64,000 nucleotides of DNA from Thermomicrobiales bacterium (GCA_023954495.1 JAMLIA010000001.1:28704-92703); one strand, 5' to 3'; positions 16,220 through 26,948 are shown, counted from the stretch's first letter. Program-made: numbers and translations. Notes: generated by a model from the letters alone, not told the origin.

Positions 16220-18007
16220 CTAGATGTCCTTTGTCAGCGTCACCAGGAACTCGGCGTTGTTCTGCGTCTTCGCCAGCCGCCCGACGACGAGCTCGGTGCC
16301 CTCGGTTCCGCCGAGCATTGAGACCATGCGGCGCATCGTATACACCTGCCGGAGCGCATTCTCGTCCAGCAACAGGTCTTCGCGGCGCGTGCCGGAGCGC
16401 TGGATGTCGATAGCGGGATAGATGCGGCGCTCGGCGAGCTTGCGGTCAAGGTGCAATTCCATATTACCGGTGCCCTTGAACTCCTCGTAGATGACGTCGT
16501 CCATACGAGAACCAGTGTCGACCAGGCAGGTCGCGATGATCGTCAGGCTACCGCCACCCTCAATGTTTCGAGCAGCGCCGAAGAAGCGCTTCGGTGGGTA
16601 AAGTGCAATCGGGTCGATACCGCCGGACAGCGTACGACCGCTGGGTGGCACAGCCAGGTTGTAGGCGCGCGCGAGGCGCGTGATCGAGTCGAGCAGGATC
16701 ACCACGTCTCGACCGCCCTCGACCAGACGCTTGGCACGTTCCAGGACCATCTCGGCAACCTTAGTGTGGTCCTCAACCGGCTCATCGAACGTGGACGAGA
16801 CAACCTCGCCATCAACCGACCGCTTCATGTCGGTAACTTCTTCCGGACGCTCGCCGATGAGGCAGACGATCAGATGAATGTCGGCGCAGTTCGTAGTAAC
16901 GCCGTTGGCAATCGCCTTCAGGATGATCGTCTTGCCCGCCTTCGGCGGCGAAACGATCAAGCCACGCTGCCCGCGACCGATCGGCGCGACGAGATTCACC
17001 AGCCGCGTCGAGAGGATATGTGGTTGCGTTTCGAGATCAATGAGCTCAAGTGGGAAGATCGGTGTCAACGTATCGAAACCCGGTCGTCGACGCGCAGTCT
17101 CAGGATCGAGGCCATTGACTGCTTCAACACGCAGCAGCGAGTGGAACTTCTCGTTGTCCTTCGGCGGGCGAATCTGGCCGGCAACCTTGTCACCGGTGCG
17201 CAGGCCGAAGCGGCGAATCTGCGACTGTGAGACGTAGATATCGTCCGGACCCGGCAGATAGCGCTCGCCGCGCAGGAAGCCGAAGCCGTCTTCGATAACG
17301 TCGAGGACGCCCTCGCCCCACTTATAGCCGGCAGCCTCAGTCTGCGCCTGCAGGATGCGGTTCATCAGGTCGGCCTTCTTGAAGCGCTGGGGGTTTTGCA
17401 CCTCCATCGTTCGAGCCAGCTCCTGAAGCTCCGGCATCTCCTTCTGCATCAGATCGAGGATGTTATGTGATGGGCCGTCGCGCTGGATCAGGTCCATGTC
17501 GCGTTCGCGTTCGCGGAACTGGCCACGCGGTCGACCATTGTTGCGGTGACCATCGTGCGACTGGCGATCGCCGTCTGGCCGGTCGCGCCGTGGCTGACGC
17601 TGTGGCCGTGGCTGCTGTTGAGCACGATTACGGTCGCGAGGAGCGTTGTCGTGCTGCCCATCGGCTGCGGCTGCTGGGGGTTCAGCCGACGTTGCTGAAG
17701 TCGGCTCTGTAGCAGGCTCGCTCGCGACCTTCGGTTCCTCAGCCGGCGCTGCAGCCTGAGGCGCATCGCTACTCGCTACCGTCTCGGCAGGCGTCGAAAC
17801 CTCAGCGCTTACAGGTGTTTCGGCCGGAGCCGGGGCCTGTGCGGCAGGTGCTTCGACGGCTGGTTGTTCGTCTGTGGATGTTGTTGGTGTGGATTCGATA
17901 GCTGCCTCAACTTTGGCGGGCTTTCGACGAGGCGCGCGTCGAGGTTTGGGTTTCTCGACTTCCTCTGATGCCTCGACGACGACATCGGAACTGGTTTCCT
18001 GGGACAT
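16220..18007 (-). CDS. rho: Transcription termination factor Rho with long low-complexity N-terminus
   Basis: Hexameric RNA helicase that ends transcription of untranslated RNA. 595 residues versus about 420 in E. coli. The first 175 or so residues are low complexity: Glu/Ala/Pro-rich, then a basic Arg/Gln/Asn region ([20 protein letters not shown]), as in several high-GC phyla where such inserts bind RNA. Next is the Rho N-terminal helix domain ([16 protein letters not shown]), the OB fold ([17 protein letters not shown]) and the ATPase: Walker [13 protein letters not shown], Walker [18 protein letters not shown]-loop and R-loop [20 protein letters not shown] large inverted repeat lies in its leader region (18173-18250). 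Confidence 0.96.
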   Translation of the reverse strand: MSQETSSDVVVEASEEVEKPKPRRAPRRKPAKVEAAIESTPTTSTDEQPAVEAPAAQAPAPAETPVSAEVSTPAETVASSDAPQAAAPAEEPKVASEPATEPTSATSAEPPAAAADGQHDNAPRDRNRAQQQPRPQRQPRRDRPDGDRQSHDGHRNNGRPRGQFRERERDMDLIQRDGPSHNILDLMQKEMPELQELARTMEVQNPQRFKKADLMNRILQAQTEAAGYKWGEGVLDVIEDGFGFLRGERYLPGPDDIYVSQSQIRRFGLRTGDKVAGQIRPPKDNEKFHSLLRVEAVNGLDPETARRRPGFDTLTPIFPLELIDLETQPHILSTRLVNLVAPIGRGQRGLIVSPPKAGKTIILKAIANGVTTNCADIHLIVCLIGERPEEVTDMKRSVDGEVVSSTFDEPVEDHTKVAEMVLERAKRLVEGGRDVVILLDSITRLARAYNLAVPPSGRTLSGGIDPIALYPPKRFFGAARNIEGGGSLTIIATCLVDTGSRMDDVIYEEFKGTGNMELHLDRKLAERRIYPAIDIQRSGTRREDLLLDENALRQVYTMRRMVSMLGGTEGTELVVGRLAKTQNNAEFLVTLTKDI

Positions 18008-18172
18008 GATTCACCGTTTACGTTCGCGCCATCGCGGCGCATGCGGCCCTGGTACGGGCAACCATCAAACCTGACTCATATGAAATCGTCGTGGCAATGT
18101 TCACGACGTGGGCTTAGGAACAGATCGCGCGGAAGGGCTCATTTATAGCTGTTGATGCATTGTGTTTGAGAT

Positions 18173-18250
18173 GTGGCGCTGAAACAAGCCCGAGGTCAGG
18201 ACAGCAGACAACTGTCCCTGCAACGCAGTGTAACAGTATTTCAGCGCCAC
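18173..18250. repeat. Perfect 12-bp inverted repeat with nested hairpin between glpX and rho
   Basis: GTGGCGCTGAAA at 18173-18184 and TTTCAGCGCCAC at 18239-18250 are exact reverse complements 54 bases apart. Inside, GGACAG (18199-18204) and CTGTCC (18212-18217) form a second stem. A minus-strand TATAAA (18142-18147) lies just downstream of the outer repeat, in position to be a rho -10. It may be the end of the glpX transcript or part of a rho control region. Confidence 0.6.
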
Positions 18251-18266
18251 GTCAAATGTGAGAATC

Positions 18267-19259
18267 CTAGTACTCTGTGACCGAGAATTGCTGTAGCTTA
18301 TCGAGACGATGCGATGCCGAAATCCTGCGAATCGTGCCGGACTTTGAGCGCATCACCAGCGACTCAGTCGAAGCGCCGCGTTGTGTGTAATGCACGCCGC
18401 GAAGCAACTCTCCATCGGTAATCCCTGTCGCCGAAAAGAACACGTTGTCGCACGAGACAAGGTCATCCATTGTGTACACCTTGGTCGTGTCCAGATTCTC
18501 TTCCCGTACGATCCGCCACTCATCATCGTTGCGTGGCCAGATGCGGCACTGCATGTTGCCGCCCATGCACTTGAGCGCGCAGACCGAGATGGTGCCCTCC
18601 GGGCCGCCGCCGATGCCCAGCAACAAATCGACGCCAGTTTCGGGCATGGCCGTCATCAACGCTCCTGCAACGTCGCCATCCATAATGAGCTTGATGCGTG
18701 CTCCGACCTGCCGGATCTCGTCGATAATTGCGGAGTGTCGCGGTCGATCCAGAATGACGACGGTGAGATCGCGAACAGCCATCCCCTTTGCCTTCGCCAC
18801 ACGCTCCAGGTTCTCCGTGACGGATCGCTCAATGTCGATCGCGTCGGCAGCCTCCGGCCCAGTCGCGATCTTTTCCATGTACGCGATGTGCGGCGGATAG
18901 TGCATCGTACCGCGCTCTGACAGCGCCACGACCGCCAACGCATTCGGCATACCATTCGAGAGGAGTCGGGTGCCGTCAATCGGATCCACCGCGATGTCGA
19001 CCTTCGGGTCCGAGCCGGAGCCGACTTGCTCGCCAATATAGAGCATCGGCGCTTCGTCCTTCTCACCCTCGCCGATGACGACGACCCATCCATTTCGATC
19101 CGATGTAGCGTCGTGCTAGCGCGTCGACAGCAGCCTGGTCGGATCCTCCTTGTTGCCACGGCCCATCCAGCGGGCAGCAGAAAGTGCTGCGGCCTCTGTC
19201 GCCCGGGCCAGCTCAAGTGCCAGATTACGATCTGGCTGCGTCGGTTGCGAATTGCTCAT
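18267..19259 (-). pseudogene. glpX: Class II fructose-1,6-bisphosphatase, with three apparent single-base deletions
   Basis: GlpX removes the 1-phosphate from fructose 1,6-bisphosphate in gluconeogenesis. Start ATG 19259 has GAGAGGA upstream and reads [20 protein letters not shown] up to MGRGNKE. The sense then moves to a second frame (SDQAAVDAL), a third (TTLHRIEMDG) and back to the first (VVVIGEGEKDEAPMLYIGEQ). Each step fits one missing base: near 19143-19148, near 19115-19119 and in a C run at 19085-19087. The net three bases restore the frame, but a TAG at 19116-19118 interrupts it as written. The rest is intact: DPIDGTRL (metal site), DRPRHSAII, GDVAGALMTAMP and GIGGGPEGTISVCALKCMGG. 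Sequencing error is the most economical reading; the gene is probably functional. Confidence 0.85.
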
Positions 19260-19281
19260 CTCGCTGTCCTCTCTGTGTAAT

Positions 19282-22206
19282 TCATGTTGGAAACGCATTC
19301 TGCGCCTCACTTGGTGACTCGTCCAGATATTCCTCGATGATGTACGCCGCATCCTCGGTTGATCCACGTTCGACGCGACACTCGGGCAGCGACGCGATGA
19401 ACGACTGTCCGTAGCGCCGCGTCACTATGCGCCGATCGAGGACTGCGCAGACGCCGCGGTCTTCGGAGCTCCGAATCAGGCGCCCGAACCCCTGCTTGAA
19501 GCGCAGGATCGACTGCGGCACCGCGTAATGTCCGAACGGATCGTCGAACAGCTCGCTCCGCGCAGCGAACACCGGGTCGGACGGAACCGGGAACGGAAGC
19601 TTGGTGATCACCAGCAAACTCAATGCACCGCCGACGATGTCAACGCCCTCCCAGAACGAGTTAGTGCCGAGCACCACCGTGCGCGGATTCGCCCGCAGCC
19701 GCTCGATAAGCTGTCGCGGCGATCCGTCAATCCGCTGTCCCAGCACGAGGATGTTGTCAGCTTCGAGCTGGCGCTTCACTGCGCGGTAGGTGGCTTGCAG
19801 CGCGCTGTGCGAGGTGAAGAGCACCATCGCCCGACCCTGCGACGCGCGGCAGAGTTGCACAACGGCATCGTGCAACTTCTTCTGGTGGCCGGATTCACCC
19901 GGCTCAGGCACGTCGTCGACGAGCGACAACAAGACAGATCGCTCATAGTCAAAGGGCGACGCAACCCGGAACTCGTCGGCGTGATCGAGCGACAGGCGAT
20001 CGCGAATGTAATCGAACGAACCGTCGGTCGTCAGCGTTGCCGAGGTCAGCGTCACACTGTCGCAGCGCTGAAACAGACGCTCATTGAGAATTTCGCCAAC
20101 GTGCAACGGCGCGGTGTGTCCGCTCGTCTCATCAGACGACACCCGGCGGCTGAGCCAGTAGATCGTTTCAGGATCCGGGTTAGACACAAACCCGGTCATG
20201 CGCATGCGGAAGAGCTCCAACTCCTGCTGCAGCAATTCCAGCTCGGTAATGATCTCGGGACGGGTTGGCAGGTCTTCATCGGAGCATTGCTGCACGACAG
20301 CATCAAACTGGCGCATGGACTCGAACAAACGGCCAAGGGGCAGGGTCAGATCGTCCCACTCAATTTCCAGCTGAGACCACCCCGGGTCACGCCGCGCTGC
20401 TGGCGTGACCAGCGTCTGGCGATCGTAACCGCTCGACGAGCGCTCATAGCGTTCCAGGAAATCGCCGAGCGCTACATAGAATCCATCGATCCGAGTGACG
20501 CATTCGCGCGCTGCATCCAGCCCCGCATCAAGATGCGCTTGCAACGACGCTGCCTGCGCTCTGGCCAGATCGCTCGGCGAGGACGCGATCGAGCGGAACG
20601 ATAATCCCAGCACGCCTGTGACGCCGACCGGCGGCGTGTCTGCAACGACGCGATGAACCAGGTCAAGCGCGTGAGATCGCGACAACGCGTAGCCGACTTG
20701 CGACGTCGCCTCTGCCTCAAGATGATGAGCCTCATCAACAATCAGGTGGCGGAAGGGCGGAATGACCGAGTGCCGCGCCTGCATGTCCGAAAGCAGCAGC
20801 GAGTGATTGACGACAACGACGTGTGCCGCTTCGGCTTCGTGACGCGCGCGGAACAGGAAGCACTGATTACGGCGATGGAAGATGCACTGACCCGGAATGC
20901 AGGCACCCTCTTCTTCAGCGAGCTGGCTCCAATATGGTCGCTGGTCGGGAGATAGATGCAGTTCCGCAGAGTCACCCGTCTCCGTCTGCTGCAACCAGGC
21001 GATGACCTTCGCGTAGAGCTGTGCCTGCGGCTCGGATGTCGGCGCTTCACGCTGCGCGAGGAACCAGCGCCGCAGGCAGAGATAGTTCGCGCGGCCCTTC
21101 AACGCAGAGACACGAAGGTTGCGCAGCTTGCGTAACTCTGCATCTTCACTGCCGGTTCCGGCCGCCTCTGCTGCCGCCATCAACGCCGGCAGATCCTTCT
21201 TCATCAGCTGGTCCTGCAACGCGATCGTGGCCGTCGAGACGACAACGCGCTCGCCGCGCTCGACTGCGTGCAGGGCAGCCGGAAGTAGATAGCCAAGGGA
21301 CTTGCCGGTCCCGGTCCCGGCCTCCAGCATCAGTGCGCCACCCTGGTTCAGGTTCGACGCAACCGCGTGCATCATCTCGACCTGCTGCGGGCGCACTTCG
21401 TAGCCGGGGATCATCCGGGCTACTGGGCCCTCGGGAGCCATCGCAGCGTCGAGCGCTTCCAGCGAAACGAGCCCTTCGCTACCGGTCGGCTCCAGCCGTT
21501 CGGGCCGCTCGCGGGGCAGCAGGAACTTCGCCTCGGAACTTGACGTGGGAGCGCTGGACATTTGCGCCATCAGCTGCGCGCCAATCGAGGACCCGCCAAA
21601 CTCCATCGCTTCCTGGCGCCGCTCACGCAGGATCGAGCGAAACAGTCGCCCGATATGCGTGCCACCAGCCGCAGCGACCGTGACGAGTCGTTCCAGCGTG
21701 GCGTCGTCAAATCGATCTGCGCGCTCGACGAGTCGATTGAAGACCGCCTGCGTTGTCTCGGCATCGACGACCGCACGATGCGAACTCGGCACATCAACGC
21801 CGAGCGCGGCTGCGACGGTAGCGAGGTTGTAGGCCGGGAGTTCGGGGAGCAGGACGGTTGCCAGCTCGAAGGTGTCGTAGCGCGTATTCGGGAATCGCAA
21901 CCCGGCAGCTTCGAGCATCGCCAGGTCCATGCTTACCGACTGTCCGACGATCGGTGCTTGCCCGACAAAATCGCGCAGTCGTGGCGCAACGAGCGGAAAC
22001 AGCGGCGCGCGGCGCAAATCGTCGTTGGCCAGGCCAGTTAGCGACTGGATACTGAGTGTGATTGGCGATGACGGTCGAACGAGAGACTCGAATCGATCGA
22101 TGACGCGCGCTCCGCGAAACTTCACCGCTCCGATTTCGATGATTTCGTCGCGGCCAGGTTCCATGCCTGTCGCCTCGAGATCGAGTGCGACACAGACGTC
22201 GGTCAT
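19282..22206 (-). CDS. DinG-family helicase fused to a DnaQ-type 3'-5' exonuclease
   Basis: 974 residues. The N-terminal exonuclease domain (about 1-170) has DEDD residues in [33 protein letters not shown] and [12 protein letters not shown]. An XPD/DinG superfamily 2 helicase follows: [20 protein letters not shown] with Walker [16 protein letters not shown], the DEAH box [13 protein letters not shown], and the C-terminal motifs [31 protein letters not shown] and [14 protein letters not shown]. The segment between helicase motifs has Cys residues ([20 protein letters not shown]) that could hold the 4Fe-4S cluster of this family. Likely role: unwinding and trimming DNA or R-loops in repair. It starts 7 bases after the M20 peptidase stop. 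Confidence 0.93.
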   Translation of the reverse strand: MTDVCVALDLEATGMEPGRDEIIEIGAVKFRGARVIDRFESLVRPSSPITLSIQSLTGLANDDLRRAPLFPLVAPRLRDFVGQAPIVGQSVSMDLAMLEAAGLRFPNTRYDTFELATVLLPELPAYNLATVAAALGVDVPSSHRAVVDAETTQAVFNRLVERADRFDDATLERLVTVAAAGGTHIGRLFRSILRERRQEAMEFGGSSIGAQLMAQMSSAPTSSSEAKFLLPRERPERLEPTGSEGLVSLEALDAAMAPEGPVARMIPGYEVRPQQVEMMHAVASNLNQGGALMLEAGTGTGKSLGYLLPAALHAVERGERVVVSTATIALQDQLMKKDLPALMAAAEAAGTGSEDAELRKLRNLRVSALKGRANYLCLRRWFLAQREAPTSEPQAQLYAKVIAWLQQTETGDSAELHLSPDQRPYWSQLAEEEGACIPGQCIFHRRNQCFLFRARHEAEAAHVVVVNHSLLLSDMQARHSVIPPFRHLIVDEAHHLEAEATSQVGYALSRSHALDLVHRVVADTPPVGVTGVLGLSFRSIASSPSDLARAQAASLQAHLDAGLDAARECVTRIDGFYVALGDFLERYERSSSGYDRQTLVTPAARRDPGWSQLEIEWDDLTLPLGRLFESMRQFDAVVQQCSDEDLPTRPEIITELELLQQELELFRMRMTGFVSNPDPETIYWLSRRVSSDETSGHTAPLHVGEILNERLFQRCDSVTLTSATLTTDGSFDYIRDRLSLDHADEFRVASPFDYERSVLLSLVDDVPEPGESGHQKKLHDAVVQLCRASQGRAMVLFTSHSALQATYRAVKRQLEADNILVLGQRIDGSPRQLIERLRANPRTVVLGTNSFWEGVDIVGGALSLLVITKLPFPVPSDPVFAARSELFDDPFGHYAVPQSILRFKQGFGRLIRSSEDRGVCAVLDRRIVTRRYGQSFIASLPECRVERGSTEDAAYIIEEYLDESPSEAQNAFPT

Positions 22207-22212
22207 CAAAAT

Positions 22213-23364
22213 CTATCCAGACGTTGAATCGGTTTCGATAGCAGAACCGGCAGCTAACAGGATGAGTTGCGACAGCCCGAGCTCGATCGGCTCGACCTGT
22301 ATCGATTCGTTGACGGTGTGGCCACCCTCGCCACGTGACACACCAACGCAGACGGCCGGGATGCCCAGGCTGATCGGGATGTTCGCGTCCGTGCTCGACG
22401 CTTCGAACACAGGCTCGACTCCGAGCGCGCGCAGAACATCGCCGGATGCGCGGACAAACGGATGCTCGACCGGGATGGCACCTGCTGGTCGCTCGCCGAT
22501 GACTTCTACCTCAACAGTCAGACCTTCGCCGGCAGCGGTGTCGGCGATGTGCCCGATACGATCGACCAGATTGTTCAGGGAATCGGGATCGACTGACCGC
22601 ATGTCTATAACAGCCGTCGCGCTCGCGGCGATGGTGTTGACGGACGTTCCGCCATCCACGAGGCCGACGTTGTAGGTCGTCTTCGGCTTTGTCGGCACAT
22701 TCAGCTTGGCGATCTCGGCGATGATGCGGCCGATGCCATGGATGGCGCTGGGCTTGCCAAACGCTCCCCAGGAGTGACCACCGGGGCCAGTGACGGTAAC
22801 CTTCCAGCGCACCGATCCGACGGCAGCATGGGTGATGCGGCCGACGTTGTGGCCTTCCACTGCGATGACTCCGGCGAGCTGATCCTGATAGCGACGGACG
22901 GCCTCGCGCACGCCGCGCAGGTTCCCCAGCCCTTCTTCACCAACGGTCGCCGCAGCGATGATGTCGTACTCCGTCTCAATACCCAGGTCGTCCAGCGCGA
23001 TCAATGTACCGATCATGGCGGCGACACCGAGTGAGTTGTCGCCAATGCCCGGGCCGCTCAGCGTGCCGTTGTTGCGCGCGACGGTGATCGGGACGCCGGC
23101 CGGAAAAACGGTATCCGTGTGCGCCGCGAGCATCAGCACCTTGCCGCCACGTGATCCTCGGCGAGCGTAGACATTGCCAACGTCATCGATCTCAGCGTCA
23201 TAGCCAACATCGTTGAATAGTTGCGCCACAAAGCGCGCACGGTCCATCTCCTGCCCCGACGGGGCGGGAACCGCGCAGATTCGCAATGCGAGCTCAGCAA
23301 CGACTTGCACATGCTTCTCAGCGGTGGCACGCACGTGCTCCAGCTGACGCTGACTCGGCGACAC
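22213..23364 (-). CDS. M20/M42-type zinc peptidase or amidohydrolase
   Basis: 383 residues from GTG 23364, which has AGGAGGA five bases upstream; the longer frame to 23484 lacks any site. Zinc-ligand motifs of the M20 clan are visible: LMLAAHTDTVFPAG, GPGIGDNSLGVAAM, AATVGEEGLGNLRGVRE, and a late His in GEGGHTVNESIQ. A dimerisation-domain signature GPGGHSWGAFGKPSAIHGIG lies in the middle. The family includes tripeptidase (PepT), deacetylases and carboxypeptidases; the substrate cannot be assigned. It is transcribed toward the DinG-like gene and probably with it. Confidence 0.9.
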   Translation of the reverse strand: MSPSQRQLEHVRATAEKHVQVVAELALRICAVPAPSGQEMDRARFVAQLFNDVGYDAEIDDVGNVYARRGSRGGKVLMLAAHTDTVFPAGVPITVARNNGTLSGPGIGDNSLGVAAMIGTLIALDDLGIETEYDIIAAATVGEEGLGNLRGVREAVRRYQDQLAGVIAVEGHNVGRITHAAVGSVRWKVTVTGPGGHSWGAFGKPSAIHGIGRIIAEIAKLNVPTKPKTTYNVGLVDGGTSVNTIAASATAVIDMRSVDPDSLNNLVDRIGHIADTAAGEGLTVEVEVIGERPAGAIPVEHPFVRASGDVLRALGVEPVFEASSTDANIPISLGIPAVCVGVSRGEGGHTVNESIQVEPIELGLSQLILLAAGSAIETDSTSG

Positions 23365-23527
23365 TCGTCCTCCTGCTATCCTGCAACGGCTGAATTGGGC
23401 ATGCGCCCGGCGATTTTGGGGTCGCCCCAGAGGTTGAAAACCACGCTGTGGAACGCGAGGGCAGTATAGCATGGAGCCGCGCAATCACGCGCAGGATCGC
23501 GCTGAATGCTCGACGAACAAGTTATCA

Positions 23528-23556
23528 TTGACACAGCGCGCGGGGGTTCGTACAGT
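23528..23556 (+). promoter_or_regulatory. Sigma-70-type promoter for the sdh operon
   Basis: TTGACA (23528-23533), a 17-base spacer and TACAGT (23551-23556): the best-spaced promoter in the window. It lies about 100 bases before sdhC. The region 23365-23658 also holds a minus-strand TATACT (23463-23468) that could serve the M20 peptidase gene. Confidence 0.7.
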
Positions 23557-23658
23557 GAGACACGCGAGTGCGCTTCTAGCCGGGCACCAACCTCAACCGT
23601 TTTTGCCGCTCGACTCGGGCGTTCATGTCGTGTGTAACGTTGCGGGGGAAGGTGGCAG

Positions 23659-24018
23659 ATGCAGCGGATCTACCGAGGCGATCGAGGCATGCTCGCATGG
23701 GCGCTTCACCGGTTAACCGGGTTGGGTGTCCTGCTGTTTCTGCTCGTTCACATCGCCGACATTTTTGTCATCAGCTACGGGGCAGAGGAGTTCAATTCGC
23801 TCCTCTTCATTTACCACTCACTTGGCTTCCGGCTGATGGAAGTTCTGCTGGTTGGTGCGCTGTATTACCACGCGCTCAACGGCATTCGCATTATCCTGAT
23901 CGACTTCTGGGATCGTGCGTCGCTGATTCAGCAGCAGCTCTTCAACGCGACAATCATCCTGTTCTTCCTCACATTCATACCAACAGCTGTCCTGATGATC
24001 CGGCCATTGTTCGACTGA
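23659..24018 (+). CDS. sdhC: Succinate dehydrogenase cytochrome b subunit
   Basis: Membrane anchor of complex II that holds heme b and part of the quinone site. 119 residues with three hydrophobic helices (about 12-36, 54-76 and 93-115). HRLTGLGVLLFLLVHIADI carries a conserved HR-TG motif and a His that is the likely heme ligand; YYHALNGIRIILIDFW is the second family signature. ATG 23659 has GGGGGAAGG upstream. First gene of the operon sdhC-sdhD-sdhA-sdhB. Confidence 0.92.
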   Translation: MQRIYRGDRGMLAWALHRLTGLGVLLFLLVHIADIFVISYGAEEFNSLLFIYHSLGFRLMEVLLVGALYYHALNGIRIILIDFWDRASLIQQQLFNATIILFFLTFIPTAVLMIRPLFD

Positions 24019-24040
24019 ATTTGAGAGGGGTGCGTTAGGC

Positions 24041-24454
24041 ATGCTCAGTCGTGGTGGTGGCCGGTCAAAGCCGGCCGATACAAACAGCGTCGAAATGTTT
24101 TCCTGGTACTTCTTCCGGGTCAGCGGATTGCTCCTGGTTATTCTGGCGATCCTGCACGTCGTCATCATGCACATCGTGAACACCGTCGATAAGATTGACT
24201 ACGCCTTCGTCGCCGACCGCTGGGGCTCGCCATTCTGGCGCGTGTATGACTTTCTGCTTCTGGCACTAGCGCTGCTGCACGGCGTAAACGGTGCGCGCGT
24301 CAGCATTGAGGACTACATCCGCAAGCCGGGTTGGCGCATCGCAGCACACACGACGTTGGCCGTCATTACTCTGGTATTCCTCATCATTGGCGGGCTCGCC
24401 ATCGTAACGTTCACGCCACAGGCTCTGGAAGCCGCTCAGGCAGCAGGGAGATAG
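24041..24454 (+). CDS. sdhD: Succinate dehydrogenase membrane anchor subunit
   Basis: Second membrane subunit of complex II. 137 residues; three hydrophobic helices (about 20-45, 66-82 and 100-127). LLVILAILHVVIMHIVN has two His residues suited to heme b binding, and ALLHGVNGARVSIEDYI is the usual loop signature. The start ATG 24041 follows sdhC by 22 bases. It ends three bases before sdhA. Confidence 0.9.
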   Translation: MLSRGGGRSKPADTNSVEMFSWYFFRVSGLLLVILAILHVVIMHIVNTVDKIDYAFVADRWGSPFWRVYDFLLLALALLHGVNGARVSIEDYIRKPGWRIAAHTTLAVITLVFLIIGGLAIVTFTPQALEAAQAAGR

Positions 24455-24457
24455 ATC

Positions 24458-26188
24458 ATGTACCACCGATATGACGCACTCGTCATTGGCGCCGGTGGTG
24501 CCGGGCTCATGGCAGCAGCCCAGCTCGCCGGGAAGTGCAAGTCCGCTGTTATCTCGAAGCTCTATCCGCCGCGCTCGCACACGGGCGCAGCCCAGGGTGG
24601 CATCGCCGCCGCACTCGGCAACGTCGAGGAAGACCACTGGGTCTGGCACATGTTCGACACCGTCAAGGGTGGCGACTACCTCGTCGACCAGGACGCAGCC
24701 GAAGTGCTCGCCCGCGAAGCAATCGACGCGGTGATCGAGATGGAGCACATGGGGCTCCCCTTCAACCGCACGCCGGAAGGCAAGATCGACCAGCGGCGCT
24801 TCGGCGGTCACACGCGGAATTTTGGTGAGGAGCCGGTCCGTCGGGCCTGCTACTCAGCCGACCGCACCGGCCACATGATCCTCTACACGCTCTACCAGAC
24901 CTGCATCAAGCACGACGTCGAGTTCTACGACGAGTTTCATCTGCTCGATCTGATCATGACCGACGACGGCGTCTGCAATGGCGTCGTTGCGATGGAAGTG
25001 CTGACCGGCGAAATCCACGTCTTCCACGCCAAGGCCATCATTCTCGCCACCGGCGGCTTTGGTCGCGCATTCCAGATTACGTCAAACGCGATGGCCGCGA
25101 CTGGTGACGGCATGGCGATCGCGTTCCGGCGTGGACTTCCGTTACAGGACATGGAGTTCTACCAGTTCCACCCGACCGGCATTTACAAGAAGGGCATCCT
25201 GCTGACTGAGGGTGCCAGAGGCGAGGGCGGCATTCTCCGCAATGTCGAGGGTGAGCGCTTTATGGAGCGTTACACGCCGACGTTGAAGGACCTGGCACCG
25301 CGCGACATCGTCTCGCGCTACATCTGGCAGGAGATCCGCGAAGGTCGTGGCGCTGGGCCGAACAAGGACTACGTCACCCTCGACCTGACCCACCTGCCGC
25401 CGGGCGCGCTGGAAGCCAAGCTTCCGGACATCACCGAGTTCGTTGAGACCTATCTCGGCATCGATCCACACGTGGAGCCGATCCCGATCCAGCCGACCGC
25501 GCACTACGCCATGGGCGGCTTGCCGACCGACGTCGAGGGTCGGGTCACAATTGACGAGCAGAACACGGTGCTGCCGGGACTCTACGCTGCCGGCGAAGTT
25601 GCCTGCGTCTCCGTCCACGGCGCAAATCGTCTCGGCACTAACTCGCTCGTCGACCTCGTCGTCTGTGGACGGCGCGCCGGGCGGCACGCGCTGCAATACA
25701 TCGCCGAGAACGACCTTGAGCCGCTGCCACCGGAACCGGAGTTCCGCGGACGCGCCGAGGTCGCCAACATCCTGGAGCGCACAAAGGGCGAGAACGTCGC
25801 GGATATTCGCCAGACGCTACAGTTCGAGATGATGGACAAGGCCAGTGTCTTCCGCACCGGCGAGCATCTTGCCGAAGTCCAACAAACCGTCCGAGATCTG
25901 AAGGATCGTTACCATCACATCGCCATCACCGATAAGGGCGATGTGTTCAATATGGATCTGCTGGAAGCCCTTGAGCTTGGCTACCTGCTAGATTGCGCTG
26001 AGGCGCTCGTCGCAGGCGCGGTCACTCGCCAGGAAAGTCGTGGTGCGCACATGCGGGAAGATTTCCCGGACCGCGACGACACCAACTGGCTGAAGCATAC
26101 GCTCGCCTACCGAACGTCCGGCGGCTTACAGATGCGGTACAAGCCGGTCGTGCTGACCCGCTTTGAGCCGAAGGAGCGAAAGTACTAA
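24458..26188 (+). CDS. sdhA: Succinate dehydrogenase flavoprotein subunit
   Basis: Oxidises succinate to fumarate and passes electrons to the iron-sulfur subunit. 576 residues. The FAD dinucleotide motif is at residues 9-18 (GAGGAGLMAA). The His that covalently binds FAD is in PRSHTGAAQGGIAAAL. Catalytic segments follow: FHPTGIYKKGILLTEGARGE, the capping-domain motif, and ANRLGTNSLVDLVVCGRRAG, with the substrate-binding HYAMGG upstream. The stop shares its last base with the sdhB start (26188), indicating tight coupling. Confidence 0.97.
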   Translation: MYHRYDALVIGAGGAGLMAAAQLAGKCKSAVISKLYPPRSHTGAAQGGIAAALGNVEEDHWVWHMFDTVKGGDYLVDQDAAEVLAREAIDAVIEMEHMGLPFNRTPEGKIDQRRFGGHTRNFGEEPVRRACYSADRTGHMILYTLYQTCIKHDVEFYDEFHLLDLIMTDDGVCNGVVAMEVLTGEIHVFHAKAIILATGGFGRAFQITSNAMAATGDGMAIAFRRGLPLQDMEFYQFHPTGIYKKGILLTEGARGEGGILRNVEGERFMERYTPTLKDLAPRDIVSRYIWQEIREGRGAGPNKDYVTLDLTHLPPGALEAKLPDITEFVETYLGIDPHVEPIPIQPTAHYAMGGLPTDVEGRVTIDEQNTVLPGLYAAGEVACVSVHGANRLGTNSLVDLVVCGRRAGRHALQYIAENDLEPLPPEPEFRGRAEVANILERTKGENVADIRQTLQFEMMDKASVFRTGEHLAEVQQTVRDLKDRYHHIAITDKGDVFNMDLLEALELGYLLDCAEALVAGAVTRQESRGAHMREDFPDRDDTNWLKHTLAYRTSGGLQMRYKPVVLTRFEPKERKY

Positions 26189-26886
26189 TGCAAGTAACGG
26201 TGAAGGTGCTCCGGTTTAACCCGGAGGCCGATAGCAAGCCGCATTACGAGACATATACGGTCGAACAGGAGCCATCGGATCGCGTTCTCGACGCGCTGAA
26301 CACGATCAAATGGCATGTTGACGGCACGCTAACGTACCGCCGCTCGTGTGCGCACGGCGTTTGCGGTTCGGATGCCATGCGCATCAACGGGCGTAACCGG
26401 CTTGCCTGCAAGCTGCTGATCAAGGACGTGGGTTCCACGATCACCGTCGAGCCGATCATGGGATTCGAGGTCATCAAGGATCTCGTCGTCGACATGGAAC
26501 CGTTCTTCGATAGCTACAAGAAGATCAAGCCGTTCCTGATTAACGACGATGCCCCACCTGTTGGCAGCGAGCGCTTCCAGTCTGCCGAAGACCGCGCTCG
26601 CTTTGATGACACGACGAAGTGCATCCTGTGCGCGTGCTGCACAACGTCGTGCCCGATCGTCTGGTCTAACGAGGGCTATGTCGGACCGGCAACGATTGTC
26701 AACGCGCACCGGTTCATCTACGACAGCCGCGACCAGGGTTCCGAGCAGCGCTTGAACATTCTGAACGATCGCAATGGCGTCTGGCGTTGCCGCACGATCT
26801 TCAACTGCACCGACGCATGCCCACGCGGTATCAAGGTGACGCAGGCAATTGAACAGGTGAAGCGCACACTGATGACCGGCGAATAA
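26188..26886 (+). CDS. sdhB: Succinate dehydrogenase iron-sulfur subunit
   Basis: Carries three iron-sulfur clusters from the flavoprotein to quinone. 232 residues. The 2Fe-2S ligands lie in YRRSCAHGVCGSDAM plus LACKL. The 4Fe-4S ligands are in CILCACCTTSCP, and the 3Fe-4S ligands in CRTIFNCTDACPRGI. The opening VKVLRFNPEAD is typical. Final gene of the operon; a strong hairpin follows 12 bases after the stop. Confidence 0.97.
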   Translation: MQVTVKVLRFNPEADSKPHYETYTVEQEPSDRVLDALNTIKWHVDGTLTYRRSCAHGVCGSDAMRINGRNRLACKLLIKDVGSTITVEPIMGFEVIKDLVVDMEPFFDSYKKIKPFLINDDAPPVGSERFQSAEDRARFDDTTKCILCACCTTSCPIVWSNEGYVGPATIVNAHRFIYDSRDQGSEQRLNILNDRNGVWRCRTIFNCTDACPRGIKVTQAIEQVKRTLMTGE

Positions 26887-26898
26887 TTCGAACGATGG

Positions 26899-26948
26899 AG
26901 CGTCCGTAGCGGAGCTGACCTGCATGGTCGCGCTCTGCTACGGACGCT
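26899..26948. repeat. Long inverted repeat after sdhB
   Basis: AGCGTCCGTAGC (26899-26910) and GCTACGGACGCT (26937-26948) are exact complements. Allowing one G-T pair the stem extends to 17 pairs (26899-26915 with 26932-26948), and GACC/GGTC makes a small inner stem. There is no T run after it. It could end or protect the sdh transcript, or bind a protein before the TATACT at 26952-26957 that may serve the next gene. Confidence 0.65.

Noticed and set aside
19528..20604. 358-residue plus-strand frame inside the DinG-like gene
   Set aside because: Antisense shadow of a clear helicase sequence; Arg-rich with no domain pattern.
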